Assembly: GCA_039961715.1 (NCBI GenBank)
Contig: JABRVW010000062.1
Coordinates: 1-38,345 of the forward strand
Source: JACQPU01 sp039961715
GTDB lineage: Bacteria > Bacteroidota > Ignavibacteria > UBA10030
Reading direction: 5' to 3'
Length of the DNA: 38,345 nt
Program-made: the position numbers and the translations under genes
The notes under the pieces: generated by a model
Seen by the model: only the letters and a program-made list of their open reading frames with translations
Database searches by the model: none
What the model was told of the DNA's origin: nothing
In this document: positions 1 through 7,261 of the stretch, in pieces
How the letters are laid out: each line of letters starts with the position of its first letter
Position numbering within the stretch: position 1 is the first letter of the stretch

Positions 1-96
1 CGGCATCCACAACCGTTTATTTGGACAGCCACAGCCGATTCAATCTTGGCTAAAATCGAACGACTTATTCAACGTATCTCTGTTACGCAACACTAG
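1..96 (+). CDS. IS630-family transposase, C-terminal end (5' part lies outside the window)
   Basis: The window opens inside a reading frame (frame 1) that runs 31 codons to a TAG at 94-96. The peptide contains PFIWTATADSILAKIERL. This resembles the conserved C-terminus of IS630/Tc1-mariner-type DDE transposases, where a P-F-[IV]-W-T-x-[TS]-A-D-x-I-L block ends the protein. Only this tail is visible, so the catalytic DDE residues, the copy's integrity and the left inverted repeat cannot be judged. The stop codon falls inside the first bases of the palindromic repeat that follows. Family assignment rests on recognition of this short motif; the element may be complete or decayed outside the window. 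Confidence 0.7.
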   Translation, partial: RHPQPFIWTATADSILAKIERLIQRISVTQH

Positions 97-248
97 CAGG
101 CTGTTGAAAAACGCGCTTCAAAAGAGAAAGATTAACCACCAAGACACAAAGGCACAAAGAAAAGCAACGAGATTGGACAAAAACACATGCTTGGTCCACT
201 TTGTGTTCTTGGTGTCTTGTGGTTTTTTCTTTTTCAACACCCTGCTAG
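93..248. repeat. 156-bp palindromic MITE-like repeat with TA-flanked inverted ends
   Basis: The outer arms CTAGCAGGCTGTTGAAAAA (93-111) and its complement (230-248) match at 18 of 19 positions. A second, imperfect pair lies inside: 134-159 reads AACCACCAAGACACAAAGG and onward, and 199-224 is its approximate complement (about 20 of 26 with small gaps). The arms begin with TA at 94-95 and 246-247, as expected for the TA target duplication of IS630/Tc1-type elements. Because CTAG is itself palindromic, this is suggestive only. The inner CTTTGTG/CCACCAAGACAC motif resembles repeats I associate with many environmental genomes. The short peptide it would encode is not taken as a gene. RNA from this repeat could fold into a long hairpin and may end transcription of lptD. 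Confidence 0.75.
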
Positions 249-2722
249 TAGTACACTCCCCTGTCGCTTCCCTGTTTCGTCAGTTTCAAATCCGCCAATT
301 GGGGCGCTTTGACGCGGATTTCCAGCCTGTACGAACGGTATGGGCCGATAGGAATCCAATTGAAATTCATGATCCAGCAATGCAGGTCCCGGGAAATCCG
401 TATGTTCGGAGCGGCGATCTGCTTCCGGATCAGATCGTAATTCCCGCTCGCCTCGATCTTCCATTGTGAAGTAAGATTAAACGACAGTTGTGCCTGCAGT
501 GACGCGGACCGGATCTTGTTCCGCGGATCGGCCTGGGACTGTGAGAACGTCAGATTCAGACGAAGGTCCCAGGGGATGCTGAAATCGGGGTCACCGGTTT
601 GATAGAACCCCTGCATCAGGTCCACGGGGGCCCGTTCTCCAGGAGTTTGCTGTTCGGCCGTGGTGGAACTTCCGCCCGCCCGCTTGCCGCTGAGGGAGGT
701 TCCGAGGGAGAACGTGAAATTCGTCAGATCGGCGAGATACCCCTTTTCATCGATCAACAACTTGTTGATGCGCCGTCCGGCCTGCCGGTCAAACACATAA
801 AAATTGTAGATCGTGCTGGCGCTGAAGTCGAAGAGCCGGCCGATCGCCGTGCGGTATGTCACGGTCAGCACGCTGAGCGGAAATTCCTTCGCACGGAAAT
901 CGTAGTTCAGATTCGCCCCCACGTTCATCAGCTGGATCTTCTCCTCCTTTGCTGTATCAGAGGGCTGGTACTTCATTTCAAAGAGATTCTGCACGTTCAA
1001 TGCCGCCGTAAGCGATGAGGGCCCCAGGCTTGTCCCGTACACCTGCTTCGCATAGTTGAAGCTCACGGTAGGATTGAGCGTGTGTCGGAGGGCGGTCACG
1101 CCAAGGATGTTCGGCTGAAGTATGCCGTAGACGCGTGTGCTCGTACTCAATCCCGCCGCGAGCGAGCCCCTCGACCGCGTGGGCCGGGAAGTCTCATAGG
1201 CAACGCTGGAATCGGCACGGTTCAGCACCGGCGTCCTCCGGTCCGTGAATGTCCGTGTATCCGAAAACCGGAGCGAGGGGCTTATCGTGAAATGGCCAAG
1301 CCGGGGGGCGACGCTGAGCTGAATGCTCTGATCAAGGCTCTGCGTCGTGGTTCGCTCAAACTCCGTCACTGTCTGCAACTCGTTGTTCCGAAACACCGAA
1401 TCGACCTGAGTGGCAATCTTCTGCCTCTGCCGGGTTCCGCTTCCCCGATAACTCAAGGCAATCGTTTCCGCCCAATGCCCCTTCGCACCCAACCCCTTGA
1501 ACGGGAACACGGTTCCCTGATTGAATGATACCGACGGCAGGGTCTCCACGATGTTACCGGAGATCAGATTCTGGTCCCGAAGGACCGTGACGGAGAGCGA
1601 CCGGTTGGACTCAACCCAGGACTTGGTAAGGGTGGCATTTGAAACCACGTTCTGGCGGAGGGCGTCTTCCAGATTCTGGCTGAAATTGCGGTAGAAGCCT
1701 CCGGACATGAAACTGAAATTCACGCCGAGGTTTGTCGTCGGGTCGATATTCTGGTTATGAACCACGCGGATGTTGTAATCCCTCTGCTCCGTACGGTCCG
1801 GATCACCCTCTTCTCCCTGATGGCGCCGGTTGACGCTGGCCGCTACGGAACCATCGAACTCGTACCGGAGCTTGTAACGAAACAGAGTCGAATTTCCCCA
1901 TCCTCCCTGCGAGTACCAGTCGAAGGCCGAGGCGAGATCAAGATACTCGCTGATGGCCCAGTAGTAACCAAAATGGCTGAAATAGCGTCCGAGGCGCGCG
2001 TCTTCGCCATAAGCGGGGGCGATGATCCCGGAGCGGCGTCCCGATCTGTTGGGAAACACTCCAAAGGGGAGTGCAAAGACCGGTACATCGGCGATGTAGA
2101 GAAACACAGGCTCGGCCACGATGACGTCGCCGGGGATTACTTTCATTTTTGGACTCATGAAGTAGAAGTGCGGATGATCCAGATCGCACGTCGTATAGCG
2201 GCCGCTCGAGACAAACAGCACGTCTTCGGCGACCTTCTTGATGCTTGATCCGTGATAGAATCCGCCCTCAAGCTCCGTTTCACCGCGATCGATTTTCCCT
2301 TTCTTGCTCCGGAAGTTGTAGGAGATTCGAAAACCGTCGTACACCTCCCCCGCGTCATTCAGAATCGGGAGCCCGGAGAATGTTCCGGTGGTGTCTTCCA
2401 CTCCCTCGGCTGTCAGCGTGGCGGTATCCCAATTGATGGCGACGCGGTCGGCGGTGAGCTTGATGGTTCGATACTGGAGTTCACCGCTTCCGTGGAGATT
2501 CATATACCTCGTACGGAGAGAGTAGGAAATGGAATCTGCCGCCTTGTAGACGACGAGCGTGTCAAGACCGGTTACGCGTTGAGCCGTGTCGGTGACAGCG
2601 ACTGCGGCTGTATCGGCGACCTGTGCCCGGAGGGTTGGAACGGATCCGAAGGAGATAAGCAGGACGACAAGAAAAAAACCTTGTGCCTGCTGTCGGGAAA
2701 GAAGGATAGGAAGGAACCTCAC
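245..2722 (-). CDS. lptD: LPS-assembly outer-membrane protein LptD (OstA/Imp family)
   Basis: LptD is the outer-membrane barrel that inserts lipopolysaccharide into the outer leaflet. The 825-residue product starts with a signal peptide (hydrophobic 16-32, ending near LRAQ). An OstA/LptA-like N-terminal region follows, then a hallmark stretch around 175-235 (YTTCD, HPHFYF, PVFALPFGVFP, GRRSGIIAPAYG), and finally a long beta-strand-rich barrel. Only two cysteines are seen, C179 in YTTCD and C782 near the C-terminus, which could form one N-domain-to-barrel disulfide; E. coli LptD uses two. The GTG start at 2722 overlaps the ROK kinase stop as GTGA, implying translational coupling. The stop codon (245-247) lies in the end of the palindromic repeat. 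It is the last gene of the rarA-side run; no other lpt gene is in the window. Confidence 0.88.
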   Translation of the reverse strand: MRFLPILLSRQQAQGFFLVVLLISFGSVPTLRAQVADTAAVAVTDTAQRVTGLDTLVVYKAADSISYSLRTRYMNLHGSGELQYRTIKLTADRVAINWDTATLTAEGVEDTTGTFSGLPILNDAGEVYDGFRISYNFRSKKGKIDRGETELEGGFYHGSSIKKVAEDVLFVSSGRYTTCDLDHPHFYFMSPKMKVIPGDVIVAEPVFLYIADVPVFALPFGVFPNRSGRRSGIIAPAYGEDARLGRYFSHFGYYWAISEYLDLASAFDWYSQGGWGNSTLFRYKLRYEFDGSVAASVNRRHQGEEGDPDRTEQRDYNIRVVHNQNIDPTTNLGVNFSFMSGGFYRNFSQNLEDALRQNVVSNATLTKSWVESNRSLSVTVLRDQNLISGNIVETLPSVSFNQGTVFPFKGLGAKGHWAETIALSYRGSGTRQRQKIATQVDSVFRNNELQTVTEFERTTTQSLDQSIQLSVAPRLGHFTISPSLRFSDTRTFTDRRTPVLNRADSSVAYETSRPTRSRGSLAAGLSTSTRVYGILQPNILGVTALRHTLNPTVSFNYAKQVYGTSLGPSSLTAALNVQNLFEMKYQPSDTAKEEKIQLMNVGANLNYDFRAKEFPLSVLTVTYRTAIGRLFDFSASTIYNFYVFDRQAGRRINKLLIDEKGYLADLTNFTFSLGTSLSGKRAGGSSTTAEQQTPGERAPVDLMQGFYQTGDPDFSIPWDLRLNLTFSQSQADPRNKIRSASLQAQLSFNLTSQWKIEASGNYDLIRKQIAAPNIRISRDLHCWIMNFNWIPIGPYRSYRLEIRVKAPQLADLKLTKQGSDRGVYY

Positions 2723-3675
2723 AGAACCAATCCCGCGGCTCCGAGGATGCCGGCATTGTTGCCGAGTTTGGCAGGGAGGACGCGAATATCGGGCCGTGAC
2801 GGTTTCAGCACATGCTCCTGCACGGATTTCTTGATTGCATCCATGACGAAATCCCCCGCGGCAGAGATTCCTCCGCCGATGATGCTCACCCTCAAGTCCA
2901 TCGTGTTCATGACAGCCCCCAGCGCCACCCCGAGGAGAGTCCCTGCCTCGATCAGGACTTCCCGGGAGAAAGCGTCCCCCTCGTTTGCCGCTTGAGCTAT
3001 GTATACGGGTTCAATGTGTGCCGGGTTTCCCCCCACCAGCTCCAGGAGTCTGGAACCCTCGACCTTCCGGAGCTTTTCCGCGGTTCGCTGGGAGAGATAC
3101 CGCTGTCCCACGTAGGCCTCAATACAGCCGCGCGAGCCGCAGTTGCACGGCGGCCCCTCATAATCGATGCAGATATGCCCGATCTCCCCGGCACCGCCCG
3201 TCGGTCCCCTGAAGATCTTTCGATTAAGAATGATCCCTCCTCCCACACCCGTCCCCCAGATCACAAAGAGAAAGTCAGGATGCGGTTTCCCCGCGCCAAA
3301 CCTCGATTCCGCAATCGCCGCGGCATTGGCGTCGTTCTCCACGCGAACAGGAAGGGAAAACATGCGCTCGAGTTCCGCCCGCAGGTGGATGCCCTCGAAG
3401 TCTGCAAAGTTCGGCGGGCCCTTCACAACTCCTTCGTCATCAACCATGCCGGGAGACCCAATGCCGATTCCGGTGATCGTTGCCCCATCAGCATGGTCCA
3501 TTGCGTCCTCAACCGAGAGCCCTATTTGCTTCAGCACGACGGCCCGCTTCTCGGTCGCATGCGAAGGGAACTTGTTCTGGTACAGAATCTTCCCGTCACG
3601 GTTGACCAGTCCGGTTTTCAGGCTCGTTCCGCCAAGATCGATGCCAATGACAAGGTCAGCGTTCGTGCGAGTCAT
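2719..3675 (-). CDS. ROK-family sugar kinase (glucokinase-like)
   Basis: The protein has 318 residues from the chosen ATG at 3673-3675, just before the phosphate-binding motif VIGIDLGGTSLKTG. It carries the ROK zinc-binding signature (GEIGH, then CNCGSRGCIEAY) and the catalytic aspartate motif VENDANAAA. ROK kinases of this type phosphorylate glucose or related hexoses and N-acyl hexosamines; the exact sugar cannot be read from sequence. An upstream in-frame start at 3723 would add 16 non-conserved residues inside the preceding gene. I prefer 3675 because an AGGAGG lies about 12 nt ahead, overlapping the aldo/keto reductase stop. Its own stop overlaps the lptD start (GTGA). Most likely role: cytoplasmic hexose activation feeding glycolysis or envelope sugars. 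Confidence 0.85.
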   Translation of the reverse strand: MTRTNADLVIGIDLGGTSLKTGLVNRDGKILYQNKFPSHATEKRAVVLKQIGLSVEDAMDHADGATITGIGIGSPGMVDDEGVVKGPPNFADFEGIHLRAELERMFSLPVRVENDANAAAIAESRFGAGKPHPDFLFVIWGTGVGGGIILNRKIFRGPTGGAGEIGHICIDYEGPPCNCGSRGCIEAYVGQRYLSQRTAEKLRKVEGSRLLELVGGNPAHIEPVYIAQAANEGDAFSREVLIEAGTLLGVALGAVMNTMDLRVSIIGGGISAAGDFVMDAIKKSVQEHVLKPSRPDIRVLPAKLGNNAGILGAAGLVL

Positions 3676-3685
3676 ACCAATGCTC

Positions 3686-4609
3686 TTACCTCCTCTTCCA
3701 CCACATGACCGAGGTTGTTGCAAATGTCCGGGTCTTTTCCTCCAATGCTTTCATCTCATCGACAGACATTGGCGTGAAGGCGCGTGCGGTGGCAACATTC
3801 TGCCGGACTTCCTCCTTCGTGCCCATGCCCACGATCGCCGTGCTTACCGGAAGGCTGAAGCTGTATCGAAGGCTTTCCTCGCGAAACTGTGTCACTCTTC
3901 CCGCTGCCAGGACTTTCATCGCGATGATGCCGATCCTGCGCTCGCGGGCGACGGGAAAGAGCAAGGACCCAAAGTCACTTACAAGCGCGTCGGTGGAGCT
4001 CAGGGGAGCGAGCACGGTGGCAAAGGGGTATCGTTTGAGCGCCTCCGTGATCACCTCTGGACGCGTGTGGCCCGTGATGCCGATATGCGTGACCATGCCT
4101 TGTTCCTGCGCCTGCAGCGCGGCGGCAAGGCACCCGCTCTTTCCCGTGACACGATCAAGCTCTTCCAGGCGGTTGACGGAGTGAATCTGAAGCAGATCGA
4201 TCCGGTCGGTGCCGAGCCGCTCCATGCTCCTGTTGATCTCCCGCCATGCATCTTCTTTGTCGCGTTCGAGCGTCTTTGTGGCAAGGACGACCTCCTTGCG
4301 CCGTGACTTCATCACCTGCCCCACCTTCACCTCGGCATCGCCGTACGTACTCGCGCAGTCAATATAATTGATGCCCTCATCGATACAGCAATGAACAACT
4401 TCCTCGGCTTCAGCCAACGAAAGACGGCCTTGCCCGATGGCAACACATCCCAGCCCAAGCAAGGTTACTTGCAGGCCGGTGGAGCCCAGCGGTCTGCGTT
4501 CCAGTGTTTCCGATGCAGATGCATAGGGGATGCCCGGAAAGGCGGAAACGGCCAGGCCGGCGCCAGCAGCCGTTCGGAGAAACGTTCGCCTGGTGATAAG
4601 TTTCTTCAT
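3686..4609 (-). CDS. Tat-exported aldo/keto reductase
   Basis: The product is 307 residues. The N-terminus (ITRRTFLRTAAGAGLAVSAF) is a twin-arginine signal, RRTFLR plus a hydrophobic run, so the enzyme is predicted to be folded in the cytoplasm and exported. The AKR barrel carries the full catalytic tetrad: D84 and Y89 (YIDCASTYGDAE), K112 (ATKT) and H143 (LLQIH). The usual partner is NADPH and the substrate a carbonyl or sugar; neither is resolved here. How a NADPH-dependent enzyme would work outside the cytoplasm is unclear, although Tat-tagged AKRs are known in this group. The ATG at 4609 overlaps the stop of the PhyH gene (ATGA), and the ROK kinase starts 10 bases beyond its stop, so the three genes are probably one transcript. 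Confidence 0.87.
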   Translation of the reverse strand: MKKLITRRTFLRTAAGAGLAVSAFPGIPYASASETLERRPLGSTGLQVTLLGLGCVAIGQGRLSLAEAEEVVHCCIDEGINYIDCASTYGDAEVKVGQVMKSRRKEVVLATKTLERDKEDAWREINRSMERLGTDRIDLLQIHSVNRLEELDRVTGKSGCLAAALQAQEQGMVTHIGITGHTRPEVITEALKRYPFATVLAPLSSTDALVSDFGSLLFPVARERRIGIIAMKVLAAGRVTQFREESLRYSFSLPVSTAIVGMGTKEEVRQNVATARAFTPMSVDEMKALEEKTRTFATTSVMWWKRR

Positions 4610-5409
4610 GGATAGAGAACGGGATTAAGCTCGCTGGCAGCCAGTCCACCTGGCCTGGCACCCGGAAGAAACACTTTGAGATCTGTTTTTTGATGTTCAT
4701 TGTCGGGCTCGCGCACCGTTGTTCCGTCGGCATAGTAAATGATCGTCATGACTTCGCGCCGCCGGTCGCTGTTGTTTGGGTGGGCCGAGTGAAGCGTTCT
4801 GCCAGAGTGAAACGTGGCGTCTCCCGCCCTGAGCTCATAGCTTTGGACCTCCGGACGCTCTTCGCGGATGATCCGTTCAAAATAGCGCTGGGACTCATCG
4901 GAAATCTCCATGGGCCTGAACGATCCGTTCCGGTGTGATCCGTTGACGAAACTCATGGATCCCATGCTTCGCGGGATATCAACGAGCGCGAGCCACATGG
5001 TGACGGTGTGCTCGGTATCCAGCGGCCAGTAGTAGGCATCCTGGTGCCAGGGTGTGGACCTGCCCCCCGGCTCCTTGATCAGCGCCTGATCGTGATACAG
5101 CCTGACCCCGCTCACGCCCATGAGCCGCGCAGCGATGCCGGCAAACCGGCGCGCACGCACAAAGTCCCTCACGGTTTCATTCAGGCGCCACACATTCGTT
5201 ACCTGCGTGAACATGGAGCTGTAATCACTGATTCTTCCCTGGGGATCGCGAGCCTTCGCAACATCGTCCACAACACCAACGATCACAGGCCGGATGGCCT
5301 GTACTTCCGCCGCCGGCACGACGCCAGGGAGGAAGATCTGCCCGTTGCGACGATACGATTCACAGGCCGCCTCGCTGACAGGATATTCATTTTCGAGCCA
5401 CGAACTCAT
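4606..5409 (-). CDS. Phytanoyl-CoA dioxygenase (PhyH) family protein
   Basis: This 267-residue protein belongs to the Fe(II)/2-oxoglutarate oxygenases of the PhyH type. The iron facial triad is visible as H122 and D124 in TPWHQDAYYW and H207 in RTLHSAHPNNSDRRR; one of the arginines at 216-218 would bind 2-oxoglutarate. The length is normal for the family. No signal peptide is seen, so it is cytoplasmic. Bacterial members hydroxylate very diverse small molecules, and the substrate cannot be inferred. It starts 43 bases after the rarA stop and overlaps the exported aldo/keto reductase by 4 bases (ATGA). A joint oxidation/reduction step on a sugar-like or lipid substrate is possible, but the different compartments argue against a simple shared pathway. 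Confidence 0.85.
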   Translation of the reverse strand: MSSWLENEYPVSEAACESYRRNGQIFLPGVVPAAEVQAIRPVIVGVVDDVAKARDPQGRISDYSSMFTQVTNVWRLNETVRDFVRARRFAGIAARLMGVSGVRLYHDQALIKEPGGRSTPWHQDAYYWPLDTEHTVTMWLALVDIPRSMGSMSFVNGSHRNGSFRPMEISDESQRYFERIIREERPEVQSYELRAGDATFHSGRTLHSAHPNNSDRRREVMTIIYYADGTTVREPDNEHQKTDLKVFLPGARPGGLAASELNPVLYP

Positions 5410-5452
5410 GGGAGAATATGGCCAAGAGGCGGTGGAAATGCAACAGAAGATA

Positions 5453-6781
5453 TCATCGTTGTCGGCGGGTCCAGAGAGCGTTCAGGCGGTCGCGAATGTG
5501 CCGCTCGAATCCATTCGAGCCGGGCTTGTAGTAGATTTTTTCCCGCAGGTTCTCCGGCAGATACTGTTGTTCGATGAAGTTTTGATCGTAGTCATGAGCG
5601 TAGCGATACTCCTGACCATAGCCCAGGTCTTTCATGAGCGACGTCGGCGCGTTCCTTAAATGCAGGGGCACGGGGAGGGCTGGATGCGACCGCACGTCCT
5701 CCAATGCCTGCTCAATGGCAACGTAGGATGCGTTGCTCTTGGGCGCAGCGGCAAGATAAGCGGCCGTTTGCGCCAGGATGATCCGCGCTTCCGGCATGCC
5801 CACGGCGTCGATCGCCTGAAAACAGGCCGTGGCAAGGATGAGGGCTTGCGGGTCAGCATTGCCGATATCCTCTGCCGCCAGAATGGCCATTCGTCGCGCG
5901 ATGAACCGGATGTCTTCCCCTCCTTCAAGCATTCTCGCCATCCAATAGAGCGCCCCGTCAGGGTCACTCCCCCGCAGACTCTTGATGAAGGCCGAAATGA
6001 TGTCGTAGTGTTGATCGCCGCTCTTGTCGTACAGGGCCATCGTCCGCTGAAACACGTTCTCGAGGACCTGCCGGTTGATCCTGATCGTCCCGTCTCGTTC
6101 CGGAGCTGTTGTGTTCACCGCCATTTCGAGGCCGTTGAGCATCTTCCTCGCGTCCCCTCCGGAAAGAAGCATCAACACTTCGCGGTCTTCCACGCGTATC
6201 TTCTTCTTCGACAGCATTTCGTCGCGCTCAACAGCGCGCGTGAGAATCGCTTCAAGGTCGTCCCGTTCCAGACCATATAACGTGAAAACGCGGCATCTCG
6301 ACAGAAGGGGAGCAATGACTTCGAACGACGGGTTTTCCGTGGTCGCACCAATCAGGAGAATCGTTCCTTCTTCCACGCTGTGCAGAAGCGCGTCCTGTTG
6401 GGCTTTGTTGAAGCGATGAATTTCGTCTATAAAAAGGATGGATTTTCTTGCCTGGAGCTTGCGGAGCTTTTCAGCCCGGGCGATGACGTCCCGGACATCT
6501 TTGACCCCGGCTGAAACCGCGTTCAGTTGAAAGAACTCCGCCTGAACCGCGTTGGCAATCACACGTGCGAGCGTTGTCTTTCCCGTCCCCGGCGGCCCCC
6601 AGAAGATCATGGAAACCGGGGCATTACGCTCGAGCATCAGTCGCAGAGGCTTTCCGGAACCGACGAGATGCTGTTGGCCTGCAAAATCTTCCAAGGAGCG
6701 TGGACGCACCCGCTCGGCAAGCGGAATGAACTCGTCGTTCCGGCCTCCGGGCGTCGTTCTCGAGTCGAACAAGTCACTCAT
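5453..6781 (-). CDS. rarA: Replication-associated recombination protein RarA (MgsA), AAA+ ATPase
   Basis: RarA acts at stalled replication forks and single-stranded gaps. The 442-residue protein has the usual family length. Walker A is GPPGTGKT (62-69), Walker B ILFIDEIHRF (115-124), and a sensor-1 block GATTENPSFEV follows near 146. The C-terminal RarA tetramerisation region is full length, with the segments SLRGSDPDGALYWMARMLEGG and GNADPQA. An N-terminal LFDSRTTP-like stretch may be the SSB/clamp contact region. The start at 6781 is well supported by GGGAGG five nucleotides upstream. It is the first gene after a terminator and appears to head the rarA-phyH-AKR-ROK-lptD run; I could not place a convincing promoter in the short space ahead. 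Confidence 0.95.
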   Translation of the reverse strand: MSDLFDSRTTPGGRNDEFIPLAERVRPRSLEDFAGQQHLVGSGKPLRLMLERNAPVSMIFWGPPGTGKTTLARVIANAVQAEFFQLNAVSAGVKDVRDVIARAEKLRKLQARKSILFIDEIHRFNKAQQDALLHSVEEGTILLIGATTENPSFEVIAPLLSRCRVFTLYGLERDDLEAILTRAVERDEMLSKKKIRVEDREVLMLLSGGDARKMLNGLEMAVNTTAPERDGTIRINRQVLENVFQRTMALYDKSGDQHYDIISAFIKSLRGSDPDGALYWMARMLEGGEDIRFIARRMAILAAEDIGNADPQALILATACFQAIDAVGMPEARIILAQTAAYLAAAPKSNASYVAIEQALEDVRSHPALPVPLHLRNAPTSLMKDLGYGQEYRYAHDYDQNFIEQQYLPENLREKIYYKPGSNGFERHIRDRLNALWTRRQR

Positions 6782-6806
6782 GGGAACCTCCCTTCACAAC
6801 ACAAAC

Positions 6807-6840
6807 AAAAAAAGCCAACCGCGTCAATGACGGGCCGGCT
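6807..6840 (-). terminator. Rho-independent terminator after the ftsB-like gene
   Basis: Read on the minus strand, AGCCGGCC pairs with GGTTGGCT (8 bp including two G-U pairs; plus-strand 6813-6820 with 6833-6840) around a 12-nt loop that can add a CG/CG pair. It is followed at once by seven T residues (plus-strand A tract 6807-6813). It sits 39 bases past the stop of the FtsB-like gene and 25 bases ahead of rarA. It should therefore end the aldolase-ddl-ftsB transcript. Confidence 0.75.
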
Positions 6841-6879
6841 TCGGCCAAGGACAAGACTCATAGAGGCTCTTCCGGGGCT

Positions 6880-7218
6880 CTAGTCCCTCTTGATCCGATA
6901 GACCGTCTCCCCTTCCCGCGCCATGCCGTATCGTTCGCGCGCGAGCGTTTCGATGGTTTTGCGGTCCCCTTCCACCGCCTTGAGCACCGCCTGGAGTTCC
7001 TTGGTTTCCTCCCGGGCCCGTTCAATCGCCGCCGTCAGCTCCTGCTTTTTCATCTCCAGCGAGATTCTGCGGACGATCCCCTTGTTGTCGAAGAGGACGT
7101 ACAGCAAAGCGATGCCGGCGAGGGTTAGCGTCAGCAGGGAGCGTTTCCTTTTCAGAAGCTTCCGCGCGGCTCCGCGGATCCGATTCCTCCCCGGCGACCG
7201 GTAGAAGTCACCTTTCAT
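6880..7218 (-). CDS. Septum formation initiator, FtsB/DivIC family
   Basis: This is a 112-residue bitopic membrane protein. A basic N-terminus (RKLLKRKRS, residues 19-27) is followed by one transmembrane helix (about 28-44), then a coiled coil (about 50-85) and the typical C-terminal block ETLARERYGMAREGETVYRI. That order is diagnostic of FtsB/DivIC, which bridges FtsL and FtsQ in the divisome and helps switch on septal peptidoglycan synthesis. The basic N-terminal tail is cytoplasmic and the coiled coil periplasmic. It lies 43 bases downstream of ddl, in keeping with cell-wall/division clustering, and a terminator follows it. Confidence 0.9.
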   Translation of the reverse strand: MKGDFYRSPGRNRIRGAARKLLKRKRSLLTLTLAGIALLYVLFDNKGIVRRISLEMKKQELTAAIERAREETKELQAVLKAVEGDRKTIETLARERYGMAREGETVYRIKRD

Positions 7219-7261
7219 AGCCCAAAAGTACTCCTCTTTTGTCCGGAAAGCAAACTCTGCC

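Noticed and set aside
104..469. A 121-codon plus-strand frame across the palindromic repeat
   Set aside because: Its first part is translated repeat sequence and the rest is the complement of the lptD 3' end; no domain and no ribosome site.
2252..2995. A 247-codon plus-strand frame
   Set aside because: It is antisense to the lptD 5' end and the ROK kinase, both strongly supported; the peptide has no recognisable motif.
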